From the NCBI RefSeq assembly GCF_001514145.1, contig NZ_KQ948664.1, forward strand, positions 240,523 through 304,522: a stretch of DNA of 64,000 bases, written 5' to 3'. Position 1 is the first letter of the stretch. Every line of letters begins with the position of its first letter. The notes under the pieces were generated by a model. That model saw only the letters and a program-made list of their open reading frames with translations. It was not told the DNA's origin and did no database searches. The translations under genes were made by a program, and so were the position numbers. Below are positions 16,384-26,615 of this stretch, piece after piece. The stretch is from Streptomyces canus (GTDB lineage: Bacteria > Actinomycetota > Actinomycetes > Streptomycetales > Streptomycetaceae).

Positions 16384-17744
16384 CCGCCCGGTCCCTGCGC
16401 AGCGGCGAGGAGGCCGACGAGTTCGACGTCGAGGAGGCGCTGGCGCTGGTGAAGGAAGACAACGGCGCCGCCCACCGCGCCCCGGCCCCCCCGCCCCAGG
16501 CCTCAGGCCGCGCGCCCGAACCGCACGCCCACCACAAGGCGACGCCCTGGGCCGAGGCCCGCGCCACGGCCGCCCGGGCCGCCCGTGCCGTGACCCGCGG
16601 CGCCCGCCGCGCCCCCGTCTCGGTGCGGCTCGAGGACGCCCTCGGCCTCACCCTGGCCGCTCCCCTCGACGCCCTCACCGACCTCCCCTCCTTCAACACC
16701 TCGGCCATGGACGGCTGGGCGGTCGCGGGACCCGGCCCCTGGGCCGTACGGGACGAGGGCGTACTGGCCGGACACGCCGAGCCCGCGCCCCTCACCGACG
16801 GCGAGGCGGCCCGGATCGCCACCGGCGCGCGCATCCCCCCGGACACCACCGCCGTCCTGCGCAGCGAGCACGGACAGACCGACGAGAAGGGCAGGCTGCA
16901 CGCCACCCGCGAGGTCGTCCACGGTCAGGACATCCGCCCGCGCGGACAGGAGTGCCGTAGCGGCGACCAGCTCCTGCCGCCCGGCGCCCTCGTCACCCCG
17001 GCCGTCCTCGGTCTTGCCGCGGCCGCCGGATACGACACTCTCACCGCTGTCCCCCGCCCCCGCGTCGAAGTCCTCGTCCTCGGCGACGAGTTGCTCACCG
17101 AGGGTGCTCCGCGCGACGGCCTGATCCGGGACGCGCTCGGGCCGATGCTCCCGCCCTGGCTGCGCGCGCTCGGCGCCGAGGTCACCGCCGTACGCCGGCT
17201 CGGTGACTCCGCCGCGGCCCTGCGCAAGGCGGTCACCGGCTCCGACGCCGACGTGATCGTCACGACCGGCGGCACCGCGGCCGGACCCGTCGACCACGTC
17301 CACCCCGTCCTTGGCCGTATCGGTGCCGAACTCCTGGTCGACGGCGTCAAGGTGCGCCCCGGCCACCCCATGCTGCTGGCCCGCACCAAGGAGAACCAGC
17401 ACCTCGTCGGCCTGCCCGGCAATCCCCTGGCGGCGGTCTCCGGCCTGCTCACGCTCGCCGAGCCGCTGCTGCGCACCTTGGCTGCCCGTCCGGCTCCGGA
17501 GCCGTACACGCTGCCCTTGCGGGACGAGGCCCACGGTCATCCGTACGACACCCGGCTCGTCCCGGTCGTCCTGCGTGGTGACAGTGCGGTTCCGCTGCAC
17601 TACAACGGCCCGGCCATGCTGCGGGGCATCGCGGCCGCCGATGCCCTGGCCGTCGTACCGCCCGGGGGTGCCCGGCCGGGGCAGGAGGCCGAACTGCTTG
17701 ATCTGCCCTGGGCATCCGCCGGAATCGGGGTGTGTTTCACGTGA
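16380..17744 (+). CDS. moeA: MoeA, molybdopterin molybdenumtransferase
   Basis: MoeA inserts molybdate into adenylylated molybdopterin. The 454-residue protein shows the family's SFNTSAMDGWAV, ATGARIPPDTTAVLRSEHG, a molybdopterin-binding domain with VLGDEL and IVTTGGTAAGPVDHVHP, KVRPGHPMLLAR and LVGLPGNPLAAVSGLL. In the TTGGTAAGPVDHV loop the common Ser residues are replaced by Ala/Thr. The first ~55 residues are an acidic and Pro/His-rich extension. ATG 16380 overlaps the MobA-like stop. The last codons and stop are formed by a parS site (17734-17747). Confidence 0.9.
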   Translation: MTARSLRSGEEADEFDVEEALALVKEDNGAAHRAPAPPPQASGRAPEPHAHHKATPWAEARATAARAARAVTRGARRAPVSVRLEDALGLTLAAPLDALTDLPSFNTSAMDGWAVAGPGPWAVRDEGVLAGHAEPAPLTDGEAARIATGARIPPDTTAVLRSEHGQTDEKGRLHATREVVHGQDIRPRGQECRSGDQLLPPGALVTPAVLGLAAAAGYDTLTAVPRPRVEVLVLGDELLTEGAPRDGLIRDALGPMLPPWLRALGAEVTAVRRLGDSAAALRKAVTGSDADVIVTTGGTAAGPVDHVHPVLGRIGAELLVDGVKVRPGHPMLLARTKENQHLVGLPGNPLAAVSGLLTLAEPLLRTLAARPAPEPYTLPLRDEAHGHPYDTRLVPVVLRGDSAVPLHYNGPAMLRGIAAADALAVVPPGGARPGQEAELLDLPWASAGIGVCFT

Positions 17745-18847
17745 AACTTCCGGGCCATGACGCGATCGCCCGCCAGGCGGACGAGCATCTCGTGACCCAC
17801 AAGGTGAAGTTGCCGCGCAAGGTGGTGGAGCACCCGTTCCGCCAGGTCGCCAAGCGGGTGCTGATGGCCCTGCTGGTCCTGGCGGCGACCGCCCTGATCG
17901 TCTACGCCGACCGTGACGGCTACAACGACAACTCCGACCAGTCCGTCGACTTCCTCGACGCCTGGTACTACGCGACCGTCACCCTCTCCACCACCGGATA
18001 CGGCGACATCACCCCGGTCAGCGATGCCGCCCGGCTCACCAACATCTTCGTCATCACGCCCCTGCGTGTGCTGTTCCTGATCATCCTGGTCGGCACGACG
18101 CTCGAAGTCCTCACCGAACGCACCCGGGAGGAGTGGCGGCTCAACCGCTGGAGGTCCACCTTGCGCGACCACACCGTCGTCGTCGGCTTCGGCACCAAGG
18201 GCCGGTCGGCGATCCAGACCGTCTGCGCGACGGGTCTGAAGAAGGAGCAGGTCGTGGTGGTCGACCCCAGCGGCAAGGCGATCGACGCCGCGACCGCCGA
18301 CGGATACGCGGGGATCGTCGGGGACGCCACACGCAGTGAAGTGCTCATGCGAGCCGAGGTGCACAGGGCACGGAAGATCATCATCGCCACCCAGCGCGAC
18401 GACACGGCCGTCCTCGTGACCCTGACCGCCCGGCAGCTCAACAAGGGCGCCAAGATCGTGGCCGCCGTGCGCGAGGAGGAGAACGCGCCGCTGCTCAAGC
18501 AGTCCGGCGCCGACGCGGTCATCACCAGCGCCAGTGCGGCCGGCCGGCTCCTCGGTCTTTCGGTGCTCAGCCCCGCCGCCGGCATGGTGATGGAGGACCT
18601 CATCCAGCAGGGCAGCGGGCTCGACCTCGTCGAACGGCCGGTCATAAAGGCCGAGGTGGGAAGGAAGCCGAGGGAGACGGAAGACCTGGTGGTGAGCGTT
18701 CTGCGCGGGCACCGGGTGCTCGGCTACGACGATCCGGCCATCGGGACCCTGGAGCTGACGGACCGGCTGATCACGATCGTGCGCGCGACGCCGGGCACAC
18801 AGGTGGCACCCGACGCGCGCCCGCTGCCTCCCATGCCCTCGCAGTGA
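17732..18847 (+). CDS. two-helix potassium channel with RCK/TrkA-N domain
   Basis: The 371-residue protein has a membrane helix (about 43-59), a pore helix and selectivity filter TTGYGD (87-92), a second helix (about 103-125) and a cytoplasmic Rossmann-type RCK domain (VVVGFGTKG at 149-157, then VVVDPSG, GDATRSEVL, VTLTARQLNKGAKIVAAV and a C-terminal TrkA-C-like part). It should conduct K+ as a tetramer gated by a nucleotide or ion bound to RCK. I use GTG 17732, overlapping moeA; GTG 17741 is possible. The first residues FHVK are written by the parS site. Its stop is adjacent to the ABC permease stop (TGATCA). Confidence 0.88.
   Translation: MFHVKLPGHDAIARQADEHLVTHKVKLPRKVVEHPFRQVAKRVLMALLVLAATALIVYADRDGYNDNSDQSVDFLDAWYYATVTLSTTGYGDITPVSDAARLTNIFVITPLRVLFLIILVGTTLEVLTERTREEWRLNRWRSTLRDHTVVVGFGTKGRSAIQTVCATGLKKEQVVVVDPSGKAIDAATADGYAGIVGDATRSEVLMRAEVHRARKIIIATQRDDTAVLVTLTARQLNKGAKIVAAVREEENAPLLKQSGADAVITSASAAGRLLGLSVLSPAAGMVMEDLIQQGSGLDLVERPVIKAEVGRKPRETEDLVVSVLRGHRVLGYDDPAIGTLELTDRLITIVRATPGTQVAPDARPLPPMPSQ
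17734..17747. other. parS centromere site (GTTTCACGTGAAAC)
   Basis: Perfect 14-bp match to the Streptomyces ParB-binding site. It spans the moeA stop and encodes the moeA C-terminus and the first residues of the next protein. Streptomyces parS sites cluster around oriC. An identical copy lies at 58603. Confidence 0.92.
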
Positions 18848-19696
18848 TCACTTGCGGTTGTAGAGCCGCATGGTGACAGGGCCGAAGACCGCGATGAACA
18901 GGCCCGCCCACCCCAGCGACCAGGCGATCTCGTCGGCGGGCCAGTCGCCCGCCATCAACCCGCGCACGGCCGAGGACAGATGGGTGATCGGGCTGTTGTT
19001 GACGAAGGCCTGGAGCCAGCCCGGCATCGTGCGAGGGTCGACGAAGACGTTGGACAGGAAGGTCAGCGGGAAGATCACCATCATGCTGACGCCCATCACC
19101 GACTTCTCGGTGCGCAGCAGCAGCCCGAACATCGTCCAGATCCACGAGAAGGCGAACGAGAACACGACGAGCAGGGCGATCCCGGCGAGCACACCACCCA
19201 CACCGCCGTCCGGGCGGTAGCCGAGGATCACCCCGACGGTGAGCATCACGACGGACGCGATCGTGTAGCGCAGGGCATCGCCGAGCAGGTAGCCGACCAT
19301 CACCGACGGCCGCCAGATCGGCAGCGTGCGGAACCGGTCGAAGACGCCCTTTTCGATGTCGGTGTTCACCGAGACACCGGTGTACATGGTGATCATCACG
19401 ACCGACATCACCAGGATGCCCGGCAGCAGGAACTGGATGTACTCCTTCGGGGACCCGGCCAGGGCGCCCCCGAACAGGTACGTGTACATCAGCACCATCA
19501 TGATCGGGAACGCGGTGACGTCGAAGAGCTGCTCCGGCACATGCTTGATCTTGAGGATCGCCCGCCAGCCGAAGGTCAGCGAGGCCGACAGGGCGCTCGG
19601 GCGCGGCGGACGTTCCCCGGTGACCAGCAGCGCGGCCAGCGACTCCGCGCTGACGGGGGCCAGGTCCTGGGCCTCGGTCTGTGTCGCGGTGCTCAT
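18848..19696 (-). CDS. ABC-2 type (DrrB-like) export permease
   Basis: A 282-residue membrane protein with six predicted helices, an N-terminal cytoplasmic tail, LTFGWRAILKIKHVPEQLFDVTAFPIMMVLMYTYLFGG, PGILVMSVVMITMYTGVSVNTDIEKGVFDRFRTLPIWRPSV and SNVFVDPRTMPGWLQAFVNNSPITHLSSAVRGL, all typical for DrrB/ABC-2 permeases that pump hydrophobic drugs. ATG 19696 overlaps the stop of the ATPase gene (ATGA), so the pair forms one exporter. Substrate unknown. Confidence 0.9.
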   Translation of the reverse strand: MSTATQTEAQDLAPVSAESLAALLVTGERPPRPSALSASLTFGWRAILKIKHVPEQLFDVTAFPIMMVLMYTYLFGGALAGSPKEYIQFLLPGILVMSVVMITMYTGVSVNTDIEKGVFDRFRTLPIWRPSVMVGYLLGDALRYTIASVVMLTVGVILGYRPDGGVGGVLAGIALLVVFSFAFSWIWTMFGLLLRTEKSVMGVSMMVIFPLTFLSNVFVDPRTMPGWLQAFVNNSPITHLSSAVRGLMAGDWPADEIAWSLGWAGLFIAVFGPVTMRLYNRK

Positions 19697-20706
19697 GCCG
19701 CCACCTCGTCCTTGTCGTCGCGGGCGTCTCGGGCCTCGTGCGTGTCGTGTCCGGTGAGGGCGAGGAAGACCTCGTCCAGGCTGGGCTGGCCCAGCGAGAA
19801 GTTGTCGACGGTGATCCCGGTGCGGGCCAGTTCGGCGAGGGCGCGCGAGGCCTGTTCGGCGGCGGTGTCACCGGTCGCCGAGCCGAGCCGGGCCGTCAGT
19901 GCGACCGAGTCCGGTTCCAGCTGCACCTGGGCGTCCAGGGCCCGTCGTAGGATCTCCGCCGCCTCGGGCCGCCGTCCGCCGTCCCTGAGCCGCAGATGTA
20001 CGGTCCCGGCGCCCACCGAGGCCTTCAGCTCGCCCTTCGTGCCCTCGGCGATCACCCGGCCGTGGTCGATGACGGCGATCCGGGAGGCCAGCTGGTCGGC
20101 CTCGTCCAGATACTGCGTGGTCAGCAGCACGGTGGTGCCCTGGGCGACGACCGCGCGCACGATGTCCCAGACCTGGTTGCGGCTGCGCGGATCGAGGCCG
20201 GTGGTCGGCTCGTCGAGGAAGAGCAGTTCGGGTGTGTTGAGGATGGACGCGGCGATGTCGATACGGCGCCGCATGCCGCCGGAGTAGTGCTTGACCTGCT
20301 TCCCGGCCGCGTCCGAAAGACCGAAGGCTTCCAGGAGCTGCCCGGCACGCTCGCGTGCGGCCTTCTTGTGGTGGCCGAGGAGGCGTCCCAGCAGGACCAG
20401 GTTCTCGGTGCCGGTGAGGTCCTCGTCGACGGAGGCGTACTGGCCGGTGAGGCTGACCCGGCCGCGGACCTCGTCGGCCTCGCGGACCACGTCGTGGCCG
20501 AAGACGTGGGCCTCGCCGCCGTCGGGCCTGAGCAGGGTGGCGAGCATCTTCACGGTGGTGGTCTTTCCGGCGCCGTTCGGGCCGAGGACGCCGTACACCG
20601 TGCCGGCCGGCACGGCGAGGTCGACTCCGTCGACGGCCCTGGTCTCGCCGAACGTCTTCACCAGGCCCGCGGTTTCGATGGCCAGGGCTGACGTGTGCTG
20701 GCTCAT
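19693..20706 (-). CDS. DrrA-like ABC exporter ATP-binding protein
   Basis: A 337-residue ABC ATPase: Walker A GPNGAGKTT, Q-loop LTGQYASVDEDLTG, signature YSGGMRRRIDIAASI, Walker B LLFLDEPTTGLD, H-switch-like TTQYLDEADQL (Gln replaces the usual His, as in DrrA relatives), and a C-terminal DrrA-type extension ending with SLDEVFLALTGHDT. It energises the adjacent DrrB-like permease. No regulator is next to it, so the inducing signal cannot be guessed. Confidence 0.92.
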   Translation of the reverse strand: MSQHTSALAIETAGLVKTFGETRAVDGVDLAVPAGTVYGVLGPNGAGKTTTVKMLATLLRPDGGEAHVFGHDVVREADEVRGRVSLTGQYASVDEDLTGTENLVLLGRLLGHHKKAARERAGQLLEAFGLSDAAGKQVKHYSGGMRRRIDIAASILNTPELLFLDEPTTGLDPRSRNQVWDIVRAVVAQGTTVLLTTQYLDEADQLASRIAVIDHGRVIAEGTKGELKASVGAGTVHLRLRDGGRRPEAAEILRRALDAQVQLEPDSVALTARLGSATGDTAAEQASRALAELARTGITVDNFSLGQPSLDEVFLALTGHDTHEARDARDDKDEVAA

Positions 20707-20889
20707 GGTGGGATGTCCTTCCGCGCTCTTGGGGTACGCATGGGGAGACCTTTACCGTCGCGCAAACTCATCGGTGGTGCACAGGGAATTTCGGGGAGAC
20801 CGGTCCAAGGGTGGAGACCGCATGGGACCGCGGACCGAGCACCGGCGGGTGCCGAGGAAGCGCGGAGCCCGAGGAGTAGCGTCGGGCGC

Positions 20890-21870
20890 ATGCATGCGAT
20901 CACGATTCCCGAACCCGGTGGGCCCGAGGCGCTGGTCTGGAGCGAGGTGCCGGATGCCGTGGCCGGCGAGGGCGAGGTGCTGGTCGAGGTGGTGGCCGGC
21001 GCCGTCAACCGCGCCGACATCCTGCAACGGCAGGGCTTCTACAACCCCCCGCCCGGCGCCTCCCCCTACCCCGGCCTGGAATGCTCCGGACGGATCGCCG
21101 AGGTCGGCCCCGGTGTCTCCGGCTGGGCCGTCGGCGACGAGGTGTGCGCGCTGCTCGCGGGCGGCGGCTACGCAGAGAAGGTCGCCGTACCGGCCGGACA
21201 GCTGCTGCCCGTGCCCAAGGGCCTCGACGTGCGGCGGGCGGCCGCGCTGCCCGAGGTGGTCTGCACGGTCTGGTCGAACGTCTTCATGGTCGCCCACCTG
21301 CGCCCCGGCGAGACACTGCTGGTGCACGGCGGCTCCAGCGGCATCGGCACGATGGCGATCCAGCTCGCCAAGGCCGTGGGCGCCAAGGTCGCGGTGACCG
21401 CGGGCACACCGGAGAAGCTGGACCGCTGTGCCGAGCTCGGCGCGGACATCCTGATCAACTACCGGGAACAGGACTTCGTCGACGAGGTGAAGAAGGCCAC
21501 CGACGGGGCGGGCGCCGACGTCATCCTGGACAACATGGGCGCGAAGTACCTCGACCGCAACGTCAACGCACTCGCCGTCAACGGACGGCTCGCGATCATC
21601 GGCATGCAGGGCGGCATCAAGGGCGAGCTGAACATCGCCACGCTGCTGAACAAGCGCGCCGCTATCAGCGCGACCTCGCTGAGGGCACGCCCGCTGGAGG
21701 AGAAGACGGCGATCGTGGCGGCCGTACGCGAGCATGTGTGGCCACTGCTGGACGCCGGGCACATCCGCCCCGTCGTCGACCGCGAGCTGCCGATGAGCGA
21801 CGCGGCCGCCGCGCACCGGGTCGTCGAGGAGAGCGGCCACATCGGCAAGGTCCTGCTGGTCACGCCATAG
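20890..21870 (+). CDS. zinc-independent NADPH:quinone oxidoreductase (MDR family)
   Basis: A 326-residue medium-chain dehydrogenase/reductase of the quinone-oxidoreductase group: MHAITIPEPGGPEALVWSEVP, NRADILQRQGFYNPPPGASPYPGLECSGRI, and the NADPH loop LLVHGGSSGIGTMAIQLAKAVGAKVAVTAG. Catalytic zinc ligands are absent, as expected. It reduces quinones or other activated double bonds with NADPH. ATG 20890 follows TAGCGT (20877-20882) by 7 bp, so the message may be leaderless; GAGGAG at 20871 is rather far for a ribosome site. Confidence 0.88.
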   Translation: MHAITIPEPGGPEALVWSEVPDAVAGEGEVLVEVVAGAVNRADILQRQGFYNPPPGASPYPGLECSGRIAEVGPGVSGWAVGDEVCALLAGGGYAEKVAVPAGQLLPVPKGLDVRRAAALPEVVCTVWSNVFMVAHLRPGETLLVHGGSSGIGTMAIQLAKAVGAKVAVTAGTPEKLDRCAELGADILINYREQDFVDEVKKATDGAGADVILDNMGAKYLDRNVNALAVNGRLAIIGMQGGIKGELNIATLLNKRAAISATSLRARPLEEKTAIVAAVREHVWPLLDAGHIRPVVDRELPMSDAAAAHRVVEESGHIGKVLLVTP

Positions 21871-21884
21871 GCGTTCCCGCGGCC

Positions 21885-22592
21885 CTACCCGCGCCGTATC
21901 CGCAGCGCGAACAGGCCGAGCCCGAGCCCCAGGCCGACCAGCACCAGCCCGGTGCCCAGCGGCAGGATGAACACCTTGGGCGCGGCCGCGGGCCGCTGCG
22001 CGGGTCGTGACGGTGCCACGGCGGTCCGCGGGGGCGGCTCCGACCCGACGGTGAGGTCGCCGTCCCCGGCCTCGGTCTCCCCGGAGTCCGTGCCGTCGGC
22101 GTCCGCGTCCTCCTCCACCGGCTCCTCCCGCCGCCCCGGCCGCTCCCGCCCCTCACCCGCACGGCTTCCGGCGCGGGACGGTGTGGCGGCAGAGGGAGAG
22201 GGAGCCAGGGAGGCCGAGGGGGAGGCGCGCTCCGGGCCATGGCCCCGCGGGGAATCCGAGGGGTCGGCGGCCCGGGAGGGCGCGGGGCTCGTGGCGGGGT
22301 GCCGCGGTCCGTGGCCCGCGACCGCGCTCGACGGGATGTCGGAAGGAGAGGACGACGAGCTCCCGGCGGCGCGCGGCGGGGTCCCGGTGACGAGGGACCA
22401 GTCGGTCCTCCGTAGCGGCGACCGCGAGTCCGTGAAGGAGGGCGACGCGCTCGCGGTGCCGCCTGAGGTGAGGGGGTGCAACTCGGCGCCGTAGGCCTGA
22501 GGTGTCCCGTACAGCAGGCCGCCCTGCGGCAGGACGAGGGTGCTCGAGCCCACCACGATCGCCAGTACCGTCGCACGTAGCCAGGGAGTCAC
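21885..22592 (-). CDS. hypothetical secreted/anchored Pro/Ser-rich protein
   Basis: 235 residues. An N-terminal signal-like helix (MTPWLRATVLAIVVGSSTLVLPQG) is followed by about 170 residues of Ser/Pro/Ala/Arg/Glu-rich low complexity and a C-terminal membrane helix (FILPLGTGLVLVGLGLGLGLFAL) with RIRRG, so it is probably a wall-exposed stalk anchored at the C-terminus. No LPXTG motif or known domain is visible. It converges with the quinone oxidoreductase (14-bp gap). Low complexity makes the frame less certain, but codon bias supports it. Confidence 0.6.
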   Translation of the reverse strand: MTPWLRATVLAIVVGSSTLVLPQGGLLYGTPQAYGAELHPLTSGGTASASPSFTDSRSPLRRTDWSLVTGTPPRAAGSSSSSPSDIPSSAVAGHGPRHPATSPAPSRAADPSDSPRGHGPERASPSASLAPSPSAATPSRAGSRAGEGRERPGRREEPVEEDADADGTDSGETEAGDGDLTVGSEPPPRTAVAPSRPAQRPAAAPKVFILPLGTGLVLVGLGLGLGLFALRIRRG

Positions 22593-22687
22593 GGGACAAG
22601 ACTGGCATCCAGGTATGAGACCGGCATTCCGGGCGACGCCAGGGGAGCGATCCGCTTCGCGGACGGTGGATCAGCGTGTAGCGGGGG

Positions 22688-22705
22688 CACCTCACTGGTG
22701 AGGTG
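22688..22705. promoter_or_regulatory. 18-bp palindrome CACCTCACTGGTGAGGTG before bpa
   Basis: Perfect 8-bp arms with 2-bp centre, 24 bp upstream of the bpa ATG. It is a probable operator or start-site overlapping element. The core TCAC/GTGA recalls the palindrome at 11796, but arms and spacing differ. Confidence 0.5.
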
Positions 22706-22728
22706 TACGGGTGCGAGAGAATGGCGGC

Positions 22729-23271
22729 ATGGAGATGCCGAGGAACGAAGGTTCGCCGGAAAGTCCCCAGATCCTGGTCGTGGGCCAGGACGGGATGGCG
22801 CTGGGCGGCGGGGGTGACGACGATTCCCGCGAGGTTCCGGTCACGGAGATGGTCGAGCAGCCCGCCAAGGTCATGCGGATCGGCAGCATGATCAAGCAGC
22901 TGCTCGAAGAGGTGCGCGCGGCTCCTCTCGACGAGGCCAGCCGGGCGCGGCTCAAGGAGATCCACTCCAGCTCGGTGAAGGAGCTGGAGGACGGTCTGGC
23001 CCCCGAGCTCGTGGAGGAGCTGGAGCGGCTCTCCCTCCCCTTCAACGACGACGTGACCCCCAGTGATGCGGAACTGCGCATCGCCCAGGCCCAGCTGGTG
23101 GGCTGGCTCGAGGGTCTCTTCCACGGGATCCAGACCACGCTGTTCGCCCAGCAGATGGCCGCGCGGGCCCAGCTGGAGTCGATGCGGCGCGCGCTGCCCC
23201 CGGGCGTCGGCGGCCATGAGGATGGTGTCGACCCGCGCGCCGGCGGCCGCTCGGGCGGACCGTACCTGTAG
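22729..23271 (+). CDS. bpa: Bpa/PafE, ATP-independent bacterial proteasome activator
   Basis: Bpa rings dock on the 20S proteasome and open its gate without ATP, letting unfolded proteins enter. The 180-residue protein has the helical core of the family (VMRIGSMIKQLLEEVRAAPLDEASRARLKEIHSSSVKELEDGLAPELVEELERLSLPF, AELRIAQAQLVGWLEGLFHGIQTTLFAQQMAARAQLESM) and a disordered tail ending GPYL, equivalent to the C-terminal proteasome-docking motif (GQYL in Mycobacterium). ATG 22729 gives the family length; GTG 22711 is an alternative. A palindrome lies upstream and a strong terminator follows. Confidence 0.9.
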   Translation: MEMPRNEGSPESPQILVVGQDGMALGGGGDDDSREVPVTEMVEQPAKVMRIGSMIKQLLEEVRAAPLDEASRARLKEIHSSSVKELEDGLAPELVEELERLSLPFNDDVTPSDAELRIAQAQLVGWLEGLFHGIQTTLFAQQMAARAQLESMRRALPPGVGGHEDGVDPRAGGRSGGPYL

Positions 23272-23285
23272 CCCCCCGACCTGAG

Positions 23286-23317
23286 AAGGGCCCGGCAGCC
23301 GACGCTGCTGGGCCCTT
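23286..23317 (+). terminator. hairpin terminator after bpa
   Basis: AAGGGCCCGGCAGC pairs with GCTGCTGGGCCCTT around a 4-base loop, with one mismatch, 14 bp after the bpa stop. Confidence 0.75.
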
Positions 23318-23686
23318 CATGTCGTCGGTGGGAAGCGCTCGTTCGGGTTCTTCTTCCGGGGGACGTCCGGGCCCGGTCGGCGTGCCGGGGACCGGCGGAC
23401 GTGACCTTGGCCACGGAGTCCCGTTCCGGGCCGCCCGCCCCTGCGGAAGCGAGGTGCCCGTTCCGTGACCGTACGCGAAAGAAAGGTCGCGCGGGCGTTA
23501 CAGGTGCCCTACCGCCGGTACACAGGATTTGCACGCCGAGACGAAGTACAGGTTTGATGGCCGGTCCGTCTCGGGCCGGTCCCCGGGCTCATCCCGGACC
23601 GGTGGCTTGCGCGAAGGCTGTAGCGTGGCCGACGGAGACCGTGACAACACCGCGCGCACCGCGGGCAGAAACGACGGCGAGGACCG
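23318..23686. other. 369-bp intergenic region before the Ser/Thr kinase
   Basis: No gene is convincing here. A TAGCGT near 23620 could be a -10 element and GCGAGGACC just before 23687 can serve as ribosome site. I see no repeats or palindromes of note. Confidence 0.4.
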
Positions 23687-25255
<1,569 letters not shown>

Positions 25256-25270
25256 CCGCCCGCAACTCTT

Positions 25271-25311
25271 CACGCGCGCGTGGCCCCGGGAACGGGCGCC
25301 ACGCGCGCGTG
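25271..25311. terminator. bidirectional terminator between the kinase genes
   Basis: CACGCGCGCGTGGC (25271-25284) pairs perfectly with GCCACGCGCGCGTG (25298-25311). It lies between two convergent stops (25255 and 25332). Each arm contains a self-complementary CACGCGCGCGTG. Confidence 0.75.
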
Positions 25312-25331
25312 CCGTTTCCGAGGCCGCAGTG

Positions 25332-26615
25332 TCATCCGACGAACGCGTCGCACACCGCCTCGTACTCCCGCGTCCACCACACCACCAGGGCCGACGCCGC
25401 CGGGAACTGGGAATCCGCGCGGGTGTCACCCCGCTCGTAGTGCCAGCGCAGCATCCAGAAGTCGTTGAGGCGCTCCCACCACACGCGATGCACGGCCGCC
25501 GCGAGCTCCGAGGGCGTGGCTCCCGCCGAACGCCGGTACGCGCGCGCGTACGCCCGCACCTTCGGCAGGTCGAGCGTCCCCACGGGGAGTACGAAGAAGA
25601 TCGCGGCGGCGCGTACGGCCTCCTCCGCGCGGGGCTTCACGCCGAGCCGGTCCCAGTCGACGATCGCGGCGGGTGCCTCGCCCCGGTACAGCACGTTGAA
25701 GGGGTGGAAGTCCCCGTGCACCCAGCCCACCGGCCCGCCGTGCGGAGGCCGCCGTCCCACGTGCTGTTCGAGCAGTGACCGCCGCTCCAGGAGCCGGTGC
25801 CTGGCCAGCTCGTCGAAGGAGTCGGCCGGCCGGTGTCGGCCCACGCGCGCGAGGAGATCGTCGATCAGCGCGAAGGTCGCGGCGGGGTCGGCGCCGGCGT
25901 CGACGGGGGTCGTGGTCTCGGCGTTCTGGACGTGCGGGTGACCGGCGTGCCGCTTGTCGGCGCGGGCGCCGTCGGCACCCGTGGTGGCAGGGCACAGGGA
26001 CGCGGCGCGTTCTGCACCCGGCGCGCTCCGGCCCGCCCGCGCGCGGTGCCGGTCGTCCGGCACCCCTTCGCCCGGCGATGCGAGGCACCCGCCACCCCGT
26101 GTCCCCGCGCCCGACGGCGTGCCCGGCTCGCTGTCCGGGGCGCCTTCGGCGGTACGTGCGCCTCCGCGTGCCGACGCACTCTTCTCCCCCTGCTCGCACC
26201 CCTCCACCGGCATCACCCGCTCCAGACTCGCGTGCACCACCCCCAGCAGCGCCCCTAGCCGGCCGCACTGTTCGGCGGTGAGCTGGGCGCCGTGGCGATG
26301 GCGGCCCTCGATCCAGGGGTGGAGGGCGTAGGCGTGCCCGCCGACGACCGCGACCGTGCGCCCGTCGTGGGCCGGGAGGGGCGGGGCGACCGGCACGCCG
26401 AGGGCGGCCAGGCGCTGGGTGGCGCCGTGCTGGCGGGCGATCGCCTCGGGGGCGGCCGTCTCGGGGTCGAAGTGGTGCTTGAGGAAGTAACGGCCGCGGG
26501 TGGTGCGGAGCCGGTAGCCGCGGTTGAGAAGCCCTTGGTCGACGGGTTCGCAGGCGAGGGCGGATCCGGCGGCGTACTGGCGGAGGAGGGCACCCAGCGG
26601 GGGCGCGTGAGGCAT
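25332..26615 (-). CDS. aminoglycoside phosphotransferase-fold kinase with a long insert
   Basis: 427 residues of the APH/choline-kinase fold. The nucleotide lobe includes NRGYRLRTTRGRYFLKHH (about 31-48); the catalytic loop is WVHGDFHPFNVLY (H300, D302) and the Mg-binding motif AAIVDWDRLG (D320). Between lobes, residues about 138-245 are an Arg/Gly/Ala/Thr-rich, low-complexity insert absent from most relatives. Substrate is unknown and resistance should not be assumed; many such kinases act on small metabolites. ATG 26615 is chosen because MPHAPPLGALLRQYAAG fits family N-termini; the ribosome site is weak. Confidence 0.78.
   Translation of the reverse strand: MPHAPPLGALLRQYAAGSALACEPVDQGLLNRGYRLRTTRGRYFLKHHFDPETAAPEAIARQHGATQRLAALGVPVAPPLPAHDGRTVAVVGGHAYALHPWIEGRHRHGAQLTAEQCGRLGALLGVVHASLERVMPVEGCEQGEKSASARGGARTAEGAPDSEPGTPSGAGTRGGGCLASPGEGVPDDRHRARAGRSAPGAERAASLCPATTGADGARADKRHAGHPHVQNAETTTPVDAGADPAATFALIDDLLARVGRHRPADSFDELARHRLLERRSLLEQHVGRRPPHGGPVGWVHGDFHPFNVLYRGEAPAAIVDWDRLGVKPRAEEAVRAAAIFFVLPVGTLDLPKVRAYARAYRRSAGATPSELAAAVHRVWWERLNDFWMLRWHYERGDTRADSQFPAASALVVWWTREYEAVCDAFVG

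Noticed and set aside
18848..22592. Part of an antibiotic gene cluster because of the DrrAB-like exporter
   Set aside because: No biosynthetic enzymes surround it; neighbours are housekeeping genes.
25332..26615. Aminoglycoside resistance gene
   Set aside because: APH fold alone does not show drug specificity; context gives no resistance signal.
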